Source: JBDSEG01 sp039920165 (GTDB lineage: Bacteria > Pseudomonadota > Gammaproteobacteria > Burkholderiales > Burkholderiaceae_C). Taken from it: a DNA stretch of 23,109 nucleotides. Below the pieces are notes generated by a model that worked only from the letters and a program-made list of their open reading frames with translations, made no database searches and was not told the DNA's origin. This document shows, piece by piece, positions 7,179 to 15,347 of the stretch. How positions within the stretch are numbered: position 1 is the stretch's first letter; each line of letters opens with the position of its first letter. A program made the translations under genes and the position numbers. Location: NCBI GenBank assembly GCA_039920165.1, contig JBDSEG010000060.1, positions 1 to 23,109 of the forward strand. The letters run 5' to 3'.

Positions 7179-8051
7179 ATGAGCTGGCTAGAAAAACTGC
7201 TGCCACCCAAGATGCAGCAAACCGATCCGAGCGAGCGCCGTTCGGTGCCCGAGGGGCTGTGGGTCAAGTGCCCGTCGTGCGAGACGGTGCTCTACAAGTC
7301 CGACCTCGAACAGAACCTGAACGTGTGCCCCAAGTGCACGCACCACCACCGCATCGGCGCTCGGGCGCGGCTCGATGCCTTTCTAGATGCCGAGGGGCGC
7401 TACGAGATCGGACAGGAGGTTCTCGCGGTCGATGCGCTCAAGTTCAAGGACAGCAAGAAGTACCCCGAACGGCTGAAGGACGCGCTTGAAAATACCGGCG
7501 AGACCGACGCGCTGGTCGTGATGGGCGGCGCGGTCCACACCATCCCCGTGGTTGCCGCGTGCTTCGAGTTCGACTTCATGGGCGGCTCGATGGGATCGGT
7601 CGTCGGCGAGCGCTTCGTTCGCGGCGTAAAGGCTGCGCTCGAACAGAAGACGCCCTTCATCAGCTTCACCGCGACCGGCGGCGCGCGAATGCAGGAAGGG
7701 CTCTTGAGCCTGATGCAGATGGCTAAGACCAATGCGTCGCTCACGCACCTCGCGAAAGCCGGCCTCCCCTATATCAGCGTGCTCACCGATCCGACCATGG
7801 GCGGTGTATCAGCCAGCTTCGCCTTCGTCGGCGATGTGGTGATCGCCGAACCAAAGGCGCTGATCGGCTTTGCCGGCCCGCGGGTGATCGAGAACACGGT
7901 GCGCGAGAAGCTGCCGGAAGGATTCCAGCGTTCCGAATTCCTGCTGCAAACCGGCGCCATCGACATGATCTGCGACCGCCGCGAGCTGCGCCAGAAGATC
8001 GCGCATTCGATCGCTATCCTGCAGCGCCTGTCTGCCGATGCCGTCGCCTGA
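7179..8051 (+). CDS. accD: Acetyl-CoA carboxylase carboxyltransferase subunit beta
   Basis: With AccA it moves the carboxyl group from carboxybiotin on AccB to acetyl-CoA, forming malonyl-CoA for fatty-acid synthesis. The N-terminal zinc ribbon is visible as C31, C34, C50 and C53 (CPSC and CPKC). The crotonase-fold carboxyltransferase domain follows: MGGSMGSVVGE, TATGGARMQEG, TDPTMGGVSASFA, GFAGPRVIE. Length of 290 residues is close to that of E. coli. It has its own good Shine-Dalgarno and lies directly before folC, as in E. coli. No clear promoter is visible in the 49-nt gap after trpA. Confidence 0.97.
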   Translation: MSWLEKLLPPKMQQTDPSERRSVPEGLWVKCPSCETVLYKSDLEQNLNVCPKCTHHHRIGARARLDAFLDAEGRYEIGQEVLAVDALKFKDSKKYPERLKDALENTGETDALVVMGGAVHTIPVVAACFEFDFMGGSMGSVVGERFVRGVKAALEQKTPFISFTATGGARMQEGLLSLMQMAKTNASLTHLAKAGLPYISVLTDPTMGGVSASFAFVGDVVIAEPKALIGFAGPRVIENTVREKLPEGFQRSEFLLQTGAIDMICDRRELRQKIAHSIAILQRLSADAVA

Positions 8052-8074
8052 GGTGAAGCCGCCACGCTCACTGC

Positions 8075-9448
8075 ATGCGCCGCCCCGACCGGCGTGTCGT
8101 TCGCTTCCGGCGGCTGCGCCGCACTGACGTGGCCGTCGCAGGCGAGGACACACGCCCGCAGACGCTAGAAGGCTGGCTCGCGCGCTGCGAGCGCGCGCAC
8201 CCGGTCGAGATCGACCTAGGCCTGGACCGCGTTCGAGAGGTCGCCGAGCGCATGGCGATCCGCTTCGAAGCGCCGGTCGTCAGCGTCGCCGGTACCAACG
8301 GCAAGGGTTCGACCTGCGCCATGCTCGAGGCGATCGCGCTGCAGGCCGGCTACCGCGTCGGGCTGTACAGCAAGCCGCACCTGGTGCATTTCGAGGAGCG
8401 CTGCCGAGTCAATGGCGCGATGGTGTCGGCGGCGCAGTTGCTGCCGCATTTCGATGCCGTGGAGCGCGCTCGCGGCGCGGTCACGTTGACCTATTTCGAG
8501 TTCACCACGCTCGTCATCGCGAGCCTGCTGGCACAGCAAAAACTCGATCTGGTGATCCTCGAGGTCGGCCTCGGTGGACGACTCGATGCGGTGAATGTGT
8601 TCGATGCCGATTGCGCCGTCATTACCAGCATCGATATCGATCACGTCGCCTATCTTGGCCCGGACCGCGAAAGCATCGGACGCGAGAAGGCCGGAATCCT
8701 GCGCGCCGGCAAGCCAGCCATCGTGAGCGACCCGGCCGTGCCGACAAGCGTGATCGAATATGCGCGCGCGATCGGCGCGGACCTGTGGCGGATCGGGGTC
8801 GATTTCACCTACGCCGGCGATGCCTTGCAGTGGAACTGGGCCGGGCGCCACAAGCGCATGCATGCGCTGGCGTACCCGGCGCTGCGCGGTGCGAACCAGT
8901 TGCTCAATGCATCGGGCGCGCTGGCGGTGTTCGAGGCGCTGCGCGATCGCCTGCCGATCACCGCCCAGGCCGCGCGCAACGGCTTCGCGACGGTTGAACT
9001 GCCGGGTCGTTTCCAGATCGTTCCCGGCCAGCCGGTGCTGGTGCTCGACGTCGCCCACAACCCGCATGCCGCTGCCACACTGGCGCGCAATCTCGACCAG
9101 ATGGGTTTTTTCCCGCGCACCTTCACCGTGTTCGGTTCGATGCGCGACAAGGATATCGACGCGATCCTCGCCCGGCTCGCCCCGCTGGTGGATGCCTGGC
9201 ATTTCACCGACCTGCCGACGGTGCGTGCCATCACGGCATCCGAACTCGTCGAACGGCACCGCCAGCTTGGCCTCAAAGGCCCCGGACCGGTGCAGGTGAA
9301 CGCCCATTCGACCCCTGCGCTGGCCCTCGCTGCCGCTCTAGAAGGCGCAGACCCCGCTGATAGAATCGTCGCCTTCGGATCGTTCTTGACCGTGGGCGGC
9401 GTGCTTCGCGACGGCCTGCCCCGAACGACCGCCCCGCACGCCGGCTGA
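8075..9448 (+). CDS. folC: Bifunctional folylpolyglutamate synthase / dihydrofolate synthase
   Basis: ATP-dependent Mur-ligase-type enzyme that adds Glu to dihydropteroate and then to folates. The P-loop is GTNGKGS at 73-79, and the family signatures SKPHLVHFEERCRVNG, EVGLGGRLDAVN and LDVAHNPHA are present. Length of 457 residues is slightly above E. coli (about 420). The start is uncertain. The ATG at 8075 gives an odd Arg-rich N-terminus (MRRPDRRVVRFRRLRR) and has no spaced Shine-Dalgarno. An in-frame GTG at 8129 would leave 14 residues before GWL, matching the E. coli length, also without a clear Shine-Dalgarno. The gene follows accD by 23 nt, as in the E. coli accD-folC-dedD cluster. Confidence 0.93.
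   Translation: MRRPDRRVVRFRRLRRTDVAVAGEDTRPQTLEGWLARCERAHPVEIDLGLDRVREVAERMAIRFEAPVVSVAGTNGKGSTCAMLEAIALQAGYRVGLYSKPHLVHFEERCRVNGAMVSAAQLLPHFDAVERARGAVTLTYFEFTTLVIASLLAQQKLDLVILEVGLGGRLDAVNVFDADCAVITSIDIDHVAYLGPDRESIGREKAGILRAGKPAIVSDPAVPTSVIEYARAIGADLWRIGVDFTYAGDALQWNWAGRHKRMHALAYPALRGANQLLNASGALAVFEALRDRLPITAQAARNGFATVELPGRFQIVPGQPVLVLDVAHNPHAAATLARNLDQMGFFPRTFTVFGSMRDKDIDAILARLAPLVDAWHFTDLPTVRAITASELVERHRQLGLKGPGPVQVNAHSTPALALAAALEGADPADRIVAFGSFLTVGGVLRDGLPRTTAPHAG
9358..9366 (+). promoter_or_regulatory. Candidate extended -10 promoter for dedD-cvpA-purF
   Basis: TGATAGAAT (TGn followed by TAGAAT, five of six matches to TATAAT) lies near the 3' end of folC, in an otherwise GC-rich context. 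No good -35 is found 16-18 nt upstream, which an extended -10 can tolerate. Initiation near 9373 would give dedD a leader of about 165 nt containing the palindrome at 9472-9485. This rests on the motif only. Confidence 0.3.
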
Positions 9449-9539
9449 AGCAGCTCGGGCGGTCCGTGCCGGGGCCGCGCGGCCCGACTCGCGCGGCGCT
9501 TCCTCCTCTCGCTGAACCTGCACCCCGGAACCGCATCGC

Positions 9540-10322
9540 ATGGGTTGGCTTTCGTTTTTCAAACCGCAAACCGAGCGCACCGCATCGGCCGATTCGGCGG
9601 CGGCATCGCCCGACAGCGTGGCCCGCGCGCGCACCCGCGCCCGTCAGCGGCTGGTCGGCGCGATCGTGCTGGTGGCGATCGGCGTGATCGGTTTTCCGCT
9701 GGTCTTCGAAACGCGCCCGCGTCCGATTCCGGTCGATGTGGCGATCGAGATTCCGCGCAAGGACAACGTCGCGGCGCTGAAGGTTCCGGCACCCGCCGCG
9801 CCGCAGATGCGACCCGACGACATCGTGACCGAGACGCCTGCCGAGGCAGGCCGGGGAGTCGCCACCCAGCCTGCTGTCGCGGGCAACCACACTGCCTCCG
9901 CCGCGCCGCCCCCGGCAAGCGCGCCGGGATCCGCCAAGCCGAGCGTCGCGGCCGTCCCCGCATCTCCACCACCTCCTGCGCCGGCGGTGCCGGCGGTCAA
10001 GCCCGCGACCCCGCCCGAAAAGCCGGCGCTTAAGTCCGACGGCGCGCGCGCCAAGGCCTTGCTTGACGGCGCGGCCACTTCGGCCAAGACAGCGGGGCGC
10101 TTCGTCGTCCAGGTCGGCGCCTTTGCCGAAGCATCGGCCGCGAGCGAGTTGCGCGGGAAGGCCGAGAAGCTCGGCCTGAAGACATATACGCAGGTGGCCG
10201 ACACGCCGGCCGGCAAGCGCATCCGGGTTCGCCTGGGCCCCTTTGCAAGTCGCGACGAGGCCGACAGCGCGCTGGCCAAGGCGCGCGCCGGCGGGCTCGC
10301 CGGCAATGTGCTGACCTTGTGA
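9540..10322 (+). CDS. dedD: SPOR-domain membrane protein, DedD-like
   Basis: Bitopic inner-membrane protein expected to bind denuded septal peptidoglycan through its SPOR domain. Layout: short cytoplasmic N-terminus with an Arg cluster (RARTRARQR) around 29-37, one membrane segment about 38-56, a long Pro/Ala-rich periplasmic linker, and a C-terminal SPOR domain from about residue 186 (GRFVVQVGAF, GKRIRVRLGPFASRDEAD). Length is 260 residues. The symbol rests on architecture plus position between folC and cvpA, exactly as in E. coli; the linker itself is not conserved. The ATG at 9540 has no strong Shine-Dalgarno, but translating from it gives an N-terminus fit for an inside-positive anchor. 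The stop directly abuts the cvpA ATG. Confidence 0.87.
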   Translation: MGWLSFFKPQTERTASADSAAASPDSVARARTRARQRLVGAIVLVAIGVIGFPLVFETRPRPIPVDVAIEIPRKDNVAALKVPAPAAPQMRPDDIVTETPAEAGRGVATQPAVAGNHTASAAPPPASAPGSAKPSVAAVPASPPPPAPAVPAVKPATPPEKPALKSDGARAKALLDGAATSAKTAGRFVVQVGAFAEASAASELRGKAEKLGLKTYTQVADTPAGKRIRVRLGPFASRDEADSALAKARAGGLAGNVLTL

Positions 10323-10832
10323 ATGCCGACGATGGATCTCGCCCTCGATTGGGTCGACCTTGTCTTGCTCGCGGTGCTGGCGGTATCCACACTGGTCGGC
10401 ATCGTGCGCGGCTTCGTCTTCGAGATGCTCTCGCTGGCCGGCTGGATCGCGGCCTATTTCGCAGCCCAGTGGGCGGCGCCACAGTTGGCGCCCCAATTGC
10501 CGATCGGCGCGCCAGGCTCCTCCCTGAACTATGCGGCCGCGTTCGCGATCATCTTTCTGCTCGTGCTGGTCGTGTGGAGCCTCGCGGCCGGGTTGCTGCG
10601 CCGTCTGATCCACGCGACTCCGCTGAGCGCGTTCGACCGGTTGCTGGGTGCTGGATTCGGGTTCGCGCGCGGCGTGATCCTGCTGATCGTGGTGACGACG
10701 CTCGTATCGTTGACGCCACTCGCCCACCATCCGGCTTGGGAGCAGTCGATCGGCCGCCCGTGGCTCGACGGCGTGCTGCGCGGGCTCAAGCCGGTGCTGC
10801 CGGCGCAGGTCGTGCGGCTGTTGCCGGCATGA
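10323..10832 (+). CDS. cvpA: CvpA family integral membrane protein
   Basis: Small membrane protein of the colicin V production family, widespread before purF. Molecular role unsettled; linked in enterobacteria to colicin V export, and to envelope or bile stress tolerance. Four hydrophobic segments can be read at about 9-28, 35-50, 67-90 and 110-132. The family pattern near the N-terminus (DWVDLVLLAVLAVSTLVGIVRGF) and the central LSAFDRLLGAGFGFARGVIL motif are clear. Length is 169 residues. The ATG at 10323 follows the dedD TGA without a gap; an internal ATG at 10332 is an alternative. It is followed by purF after 47 nt. Confidence 0.92.
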   Translation: MPTMDLALDWVDLVLLAVLAVSTLVGIVRGFVFEMLSLAGWIAAYFAAQWAAPQLAPQLPIGAPGSSLNYAAAFAIIFLLVLVVWSLAAGLLRRLIHATPLSAFDRLLGAGFGFARGVILLIVVTTLVSLTPLAHHPAWEQSIGRPWLDGVLRGLKPVLPAQVVRLLPA

Positions 10833-10865
10833 TGGACCGGTTCGCCCGTTTGCGAATCTTGAATC

Positions 10866-10869
10866 GAGG
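10866..10869 (+). promoter_or_regulatory. Ribosome binding site of purF
   Basis: GAGG lies 10 nt before the ATG at 10880. The start is independently fixed because Cys must be residue 2 to become the N-terminal nucleophile. Confidence 0.5.
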
Positions 10870-10879
10870 TTGAACCAGC

Positions 10880-12394
10880 ATGTGCGGCATCGTCGGCGTG
10901 ATCTCACAGGGCCCCGTCAACCAGCTGATCTACGACGCGCTGCTGCTGTTGCAGCACCGCGGACAGGATGCCGCCGGCATCGTGACGATGCAGGACACGC
11001 GCTGCCACATGCACAAGGCGCGCGGTATGGTGCGCGACGTCTTTCGAACCCGCAACATGCGTGCGCTGCCGGGCTCGGTCGGCCTGGGGCAGGTGCGCTA
11101 CCCCACCGCGGGCAATGCATACAGCGAGGAGGAGGCGCAGCCGTTCTACGTCAACGCGCCGTTCGGCATCGTGCTGGTCCACAACGGCAACCTGACCAAC
11201 GCCCTCGCGCTCAAGAAGGAACTGTTCGCGATCGACCGGCGCCACATCAATACCGACAGCGATACCGAGGTGCTGCTCAACATCCTCGCGCACGAGGTCG
11301 ACCTCGCCGCGCGCGGCCTCGAACTCTCGCCGGAGGCGATCTTCAAGGCGGTGGCCGCGGTCCACAAGCGCCTCAAAGGCTCTTATGCTGTCGTTGCGCT
11401 GATCGCCGGCCACGGGCTGCTCGCATTCCGCGACCCGTTCGGCATCCGCCCGCTGTGCTTCGGCGTCGGCGCTGTGTCCGAGGTGATGGTGGCGAGCGAA
11501 TCGGTCGCCCTCGAAGGCACAGGTCATGTCCTCCAGCGCGACGTCGCTCCCGGCGAAGCGATCTTCATCGACCTCGCCGGTCAGGTCCATGCGCGCCAGT
11601 GTGCCGAGCGCCCGAGCCTGAACCCGTGCATGTTCGAGTATGTGTACCTTGCCCGACCCGACTCGATCATGGACGGCGTCTCGGTCTACCAGGCCCGGCT
11701 CGACCTCGGCCAGACGCTGGCCCAGCGCCTGATCTCGACCATGCCGCCGAACGAGATCGATGTCGTGATCCCGATCCCCGAATCGAGTCGTCCTTCGGCA
11801 ATGCAGCTCGCGCAGAAGATCGGCAAACCGTACCGCGAAGGCTTCGTCAAGAACCGCTATGTCGGGCGTACGTTCATCATGCCGGGGCAGGGCGTGCGCA
11901 AGAAGTCGGTGCGCCAGAAGCTCAATGCGATCGGGGTCGAATTCAAGGACCGTAACGTGCTGCTGGTCGACGATTCGATCGTGCGCGGGACGACCTCGAA
12001 AGAGATCGTGCAGATGGCGCGCGAGGCCGGCGCGCGCAAGGTCTACATGGCGTCGGCGGCGCCTCCCGTGCGCTATCCGAACGTTTACGGCATCGACATG
12101 CCGACCAGCGAGGAGCTGATCGCACACGGCCGCAGCATCGAGGAGATCCGCCAGTTCATCGGCGCCGATGCACTGATCTACCAGGATATCGCGGCGATGA
12201 AGCGCGTGGTCAGCGCGCTGAACCCGAAGTTGCAGGGCTTCGAGGCCTCGTGCTTCGATGGCCACTACATCACGGGCGACGTGAGTGCCGCCGATTTCCT
12301 GGCCCTCGCAGCGCAGCGCCGCTCCCAGCCCGGCGAAGAGGAGGGCGCGGACCGCTCCCGGCTGGCCCTGCAAAGCGCAACCGAGGCAAGTTGA
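10880..12394 (+). CDS. purF: Amidophosphoribosyltransferase
   Basis: First committed step of purine synthesis: glutamine plus PRPP gives 5-phosphoribosylamine. The protein begins MCGIVGVIS, so after Met removal Cys2 is the class II glutaminase nucleophile; there is no propeptide, as in the E. coli enzyme. Glutaminase residues include the HRGQDAAGI and HNGNLTNA loops. The C-terminal phosphoribosyltransferase domain carries the PRPP loop around 361-373 (VLLVDDSIVRGTT). At 504 residues it equals the E. coli length. The stop overlaps the metZ ATG by 1 nt (TGATG). No recognisable PurR-type operator is seen in the 47-nt gap upstream. Confidence 0.97.
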   Translation: MCGIVGVISQGPVNQLIYDALLLLQHRGQDAAGIVTMQDTRCHMHKARGMVRDVFRTRNMRALPGSVGLGQVRYPTAGNAYSEEEAQPFYVNAPFGIVLVHNGNLTNALALKKELFAIDRRHINTDSDTEVLLNILAHEVDLAARGLELSPEAIFKAVAAVHKRLKGSYAVVALIAGHGLLAFRDPFGIRPLCFGVGAVSEVMVASESVALEGTGHVLQRDVAPGEAIFIDLAGQVHARQCAERPSLNPCMFEYVYLARPDSIMDGVSVYQARLDLGQTLAQRLISTMPPNEIDVVIPIPESSRPSAMQLAQKIGKPYREGFVKNRYVGRTFIMPGQGVRKKSVRQKLNAIGVEFKDRNVLLVDDSIVRGTTSKEIVQMAREAGARKVYMASAAPPVRYPNVYGIDMPTSEELIAHGRSIEEIRQFIGADALIYQDIAAMKRVVSALNPKLQGFEASCFDGHYITGDVSAADFLALAAQRRSQPGEEEGADRSRLALQSATEAS

Positions 12395-13629
12395 TGGCCG
12401 GCAACAAGATTCCCCGCGTCGCGCTGCCCGAGGGCGTTCGGCGCGATACGCTGGCGGTGCGCGAGGGCCTGCCGCCGAGCGCGTGGGGCGAGAACTCGGA
12501 AGCGCTGTTTCTCACCAGCAGCTTCGTGCAGCCCGACGCGGCGACCGCGGCGGCGCGCTTTGCGAACGAGGAAGAGGCGTTCGTCTATTCGCGCTTCACC
12601 AACCCGACGGTGACGATGCTCGAGCGCCGGCTGGCTGCCATGGAAGGTGCGGGCGCGTGCATCGCCACCAGCAGCGGCATGAGTGCGATCCTGCTGCTCG
12701 GCATGGGCCTGCTCAAGGCGGGCGATCACGTCGTGTGCTCGCAAAGCGTGTTCGGCTCGACCATCCGGCTGCTCGGCGGTGAGTTCGGCAAGTTCGGCGT
12801 CGAGACCACCTTCGTCTCGCAGACCGACGTCGAGGCTTGGCGGCGGGCGATCAAGCCGAACACCCGACTGCTGTTCGCCGAGTCGCCGACCAACCCGCTG
12901 ACAGAGGTCTGCGACATCCGCGCGCTCGCCGCAATCGCCAAGGATGCGGGCGCATGGCTCGCGGTCGACAACTGCTTCTGCTCGCCGGCGCTGCAGCGGC
13001 CGATGGAATACGGCGCCGATCTTGTCGTGCACTCGGGCACCAAATACCTCGACGGTCAAGGCCGCGTGATCGCTGGCGCGCTGTGCGCGAGCGAACAGCT
13101 CGTCAACGAGCGTTTCGTCCCGGTGATGCGCAGCGCCGGCATGTCGCTGTCGCCCTTCAACGCCTGGGTCGTGCTGAAGGGGCTCGAAACCCTGTCGATC
13201 CGCATGCGCGCGCAAAGCGAACGCGCGCTCGCACTCGGTACCTGGCTCGAAGCGCAGCCGGCTATCGAACGCGTCTTCTACCCCGGCCTCGCCTCGCATC
13301 CTCAGCATGCGCTGGCGATGGCGCAGCAATCGGGCTGCGGCGGCGCGGTGGTCTCGTTCATCGTCAAGGCCGAGGGCGGTCCGACCGTGGCGCGGCGCAA
13401 TGCTTTCCATGTCGTCGACCAGACGCAGATCTGTTCGATCACCGCCAACCTTGGCGACACCAAGACGACCATCACGCATCCCGCAAGTACATCGCACGGA
13501 CGATTGAGCGAGGAGCAGCGCCAGGCCGCCGGCATCACACAGGGAATGATCCGGGTCGCGGTCGGCCTCGATGATGTGGAGGATCTGAAGGACGATCTCC
13601 GGCGCGGGCTCGAAAGCCTCGCGTCATGA
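12394..13629 (+). CDS. metZ: O-succinylhomoserine sulfhydrylase
   Basis: PLP enzyme of the Cys/Met metabolism family, expected to form homocysteine directly from O-succinylhomoserine and sulfide. The start ATG at 12394 overlaps the purF stop. YSRFTNPTV (near residue 65), SSGMSAI, the aspartate region AVDNCF, and the PLP lysine K217 in HSGTKYLDGQGR are visible; the C-terminal SLGD-equivalent reads NLGDTKTTITHPASTSH. Length of 411 residues is typical. Sequence alone cannot fully separate it from cystathionine gamma-synthase or O-acetylhomoserine sulfhydrylase. The purF-metZ neighbourhood, shared with Pseudomonas and beta-proteobacteria, favours MetZ. Its stop overlaps the gltX ATG (ATGA). Confidence 0.9.
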   Translation: MAGNKIPRVALPEGVRRDTLAVREGLPPSAWGENSEALFLTSSFVQPDAATAAARFANEEEAFVYSRFTNPTVTMLERRLAAMEGAGACIATSSGMSAILLLGMGLLKAGDHVVCSQSVFGSTIRLLGGEFGKFGVETTFVSQTDVEAWRRAIKPNTRLLFAESPTNPLTEVCDIRALAAIAKDAGAWLAVDNCFCSPALQRPMEYGADLVVHSGTKYLDGQGRVIAGALCASEQLVNERFVPVMRSAGMSLSPFNAWVVLKGLETLSIRMRAQSERALALGTWLEAQPAIERVFYPGLASHPQHALAMAQQSGCGGAVVSFIVKAEGGPTVARRNAFHVVDQTQICSITANLGDTKTTITHPASTSHGRLSEEQRQAAGITQGMIRVAVGLDDVEDLKDDLRRGLESLAS

Positions 13630-15071
13630 ATCGCCGCGTTCGCACCCGCATCGCACCGTCGCCCACGGGCTTCTTGCATCTGGGGACGGCGCGCACGGCG
13701 TTGTTCTCGTGGGCCTATGCGCGCCACTTCGGCGGCGACTTCATCTTGCGTATCGAAGACACCGATGTCGCGCGCTCGACCACCGAAGCGGTCGACCAGA
13801 TCATCGCGGCGATGAAGTGGCTCCGTCTGGACTACGACGAAGGTCCGTATTTCCAGATGCAGCGGATGCCGCGCTACCGCGAAGTCGTCGCGCAGATGCT
13901 CGCGCAGGGCAGCGCCTACCTCTGCTATTGCACGCCGGCCGAGCTCGATGCGATGCGCGAGGGCCAACGCGCGCGCGGTGACAAGCCTCGCTACGACGGA
14001 CGCTGGCGCCCCGAGCCTGGCAAGACGCTTCCGCCGGTTCCGCAGGACGTGCCGCCGGTGGCTCGCTTTCGCAATCCGGCCGATGGGGTGGTGACCTGGG
14101 CCGATATGGTCAAGGGCAGCATCACGATCGCCAACCGCGAGCTCGACGATCTGGTCATCGCGCGCGCCGCCGCCCCGGGCGAGGCGATCGGCGTGCCGAC
14201 CTACAACTTCTGCGTCGTGGTCGACGACTGGGACATGCGGATCAGCCATGTGATCCGCGGCGACGACCATGTCAACAATACGCCGCGTCAGATCAATATC
14301 CTGCGTGCGCTCGGTGCCGAGCTGCCGCAGTACGGCCACGTGCCGATGATCCTCGGGCCCGACGGCGACAAGCTGTCCAAGCGGCACGGCGCGGTGAGCG
14401 TGACGCAGTACGAGACCGCGGGCTATCTGCCCGAGGCGATGGTCAACTATCTCGCGCGCCTGGGCTGGAGCCACGGCGACAACGAGCTGTTCACGCGCGA
14501 GCAACTGGTGCAGTGGTTCGACGGCCATCATCTTTCCAAGAGCGCCGCGCAGTGGGATCTCGCGAAGCTGAACTGGGTCAACGGCCAGGCGCTTCGGCAC
14601 AGCGACGATGCGCAGCTCGCGGTCGCGGTCGACGAGCGATTGACGGCCCGGGGAATGCCCGCCGGCGACGATGTGGATCTGGCCCGCGTGTGCGGCCTCT
14701 TCAAGGACCGCTGTGCGACCCTGGTCGAGCTGACCGACTGGGCCGCCATGTATGTGGCCGATGTCGATCCGACTCCGCAGGACCGCGCTGCACACGCCGG
14801 TGCGGCTATCGTGCCGGCATTGACGAGCCTGCGCGAAACGTTCGCGGCGCTGCTGGGGTGGGATCGCGCAGGCATCGCAGCCGCCTTCAAGCAAACGCTT
14901 ACAACCCATGGCCTGAAGATGCCGCAACTCGCCAATGCGGTGCGCGTGCTGGTGTGCGGACGGGTGCAGACGCCGTCGATCGATGCGGTGCTCGAGCTCT
15001 TCCCACGCACGCTCGTGCTCACAAGATTGCAGCGTGCTGACGACCTTGTCTATAATCGCGGTCTTGCTTGA
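13626..15071 (+). CDS. gltX: Glutamyl-tRNA synthetase
   Basis: Class Ic synthetase that charges tRNA-Glu with glutamate, also supplying Glu-tRNA for tetrapyrrole synthesis. ATP-site motifs are HLGT at 18-21 (PSPTGFLHLGTAR) and KLSKR at 249-253. The CYC pair of the E. coli zinc site is present, but the position of the third Cys is Trp (KPRYDGRWRPE), so that zinc site is probably not formed. Length of 481 residues is normal. It starts at the ATG overlapping the metZ stop. The last codons contain a strong promoter for the downstream tRNA cluster, which includes the cognate tRNA-Glu. Whether it is strictly discriminating or also charges tRNA-Gln cannot be told here. Confidence 0.97.
   Translation: MNRRVRTRIAPSPTGFLHLGTARTALFSWAYARHFGGDFILRIEDTDVARSTTEAVDQIIAAMKWLRLDYDEGPYFQMQRMPRYREVVAQMLAQGSAYLCYCTPAELDAMREGQRARGDKPRYDGRWRPEPGKTLPPVPQDVPPVARFRNPADGVVTWADMVKGSITIANRELDDLVIARAAAPGEAIGVPTYNFCVVVDDWDMRISHVIRGDDHVNNTPRQINILRALGAELPQYGHVPMILGPDGDKLSKRHGAVSVTQYETAGYLPEAMVNYLARLGWSHGDNELFTREQLVQWFDGHHLSKSAAQWDLAKLNWVNGQALRHSDDAQLAVAVDERLTARGMPAGDDVDLARVCGLFKDRCATLVELTDWAAMYVADVDPTPQDRAAHAGAAIVPALTSLRETFAALLGWDRAGIAAAFKQTLTTHGLKMPQLANAVRVLVCGRVQTPSIDAVLELFPRTLVLTRLQRADDLVYNRGLA
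15027..15056 (+). promoter_or_regulatory. Sigma70 promoter of the tRNA-Ala-Glu-Asp cluster
   Basis: A perfect TATAAT (15051-15056) is placed 18 nt after TTGCAG (15027-15032), inside the last codons of gltX; the -10 reads as Tyr-Asn codons TAT AAT. It is followed by a GC-rich discriminator (CGCGG), the hallmark of stringently controlled stable-RNA promoters. Transcription would begin near 15063, about 44 nt before tRNA-Ala. A consensus -10 is conspicuous in DNA this GC-rich, and its position suits the tRNA genes exactly. No experimental evidence. Confidence 0.72.
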
Positions 15072-15106
15072 AACTGCGTTGGCTCGGCCTCGACGGCGTT
15101 GGATTC

Positions 15107-15182
<76 letters not shown>

Positions 15183-15241
15183 CGATGTCGGCCGACGAAG
15201 CGCAGTTCAGGTGATGATCGTGTGGCGACACTGAAGACAAA

Positions 15242-15317
15242 GTCCCCTTCGTCTAGAGGCCTAGGACACCACCCTTTCACGGTGATTACAGGGGTTCGAA
15301 TCCCCTAGGGGACGCCA
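15242..15317 (+). tRNA. tRNA-Glu (anticodon UUC)
   Basis: A 76-nt cloverleaf with encoded CCA. Acceptor GTCCCCT pairs with AGGGGAC, discriminator G73, T arm AGGGG-TTCGAAT-CCCCT, and anticodon loop CTTTCAC giving UUC. The anticodon stem is CCACC against GGTGA, so the outer 27-43 position is a C-A mismatch. It lies 170 nt downstream of gltX, whose product charges it. Confidence 0.96.
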
Positions 15318-15347
15318 AGTTCGATAGCGAGTTCGTGGCACTCGCGA

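Noticed and set aside
7174..7182. Two-codon frame ATG CCA TGA ending on the accD start
   Set aside because: The Shine-Dalgarno GAGAGGA is only 3 nt from this ATG but ideally placed (8 nt) for accD, so the minicistron is probably not used. The same ATGCCATG string precedes trpB without forming a stop.
9472..9485. Perfect palindrome GGGCCGCGCGGCCC read as a terminator after folC
   Set aside because: There is no U-tract and no loop room. Only GC-rich self-complementarity is visible, so it is noted as part of a possible leader, not as a terminator.
13914..14010. Loss of a zinc ligand in GltX (Trp in place of the third Cys) as a defect
   Set aside because: Many bacterial GluRS lack the complete zinc site, and all catalytic motifs are intact, so the enzyme should be functional.
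15187..15196. Palindrome GTCGGCCGAC after tRNA-Ala
   Set aside because: A short 10-bp palindrome in GC-rich spacer DNA with no flanking support; likely chance.
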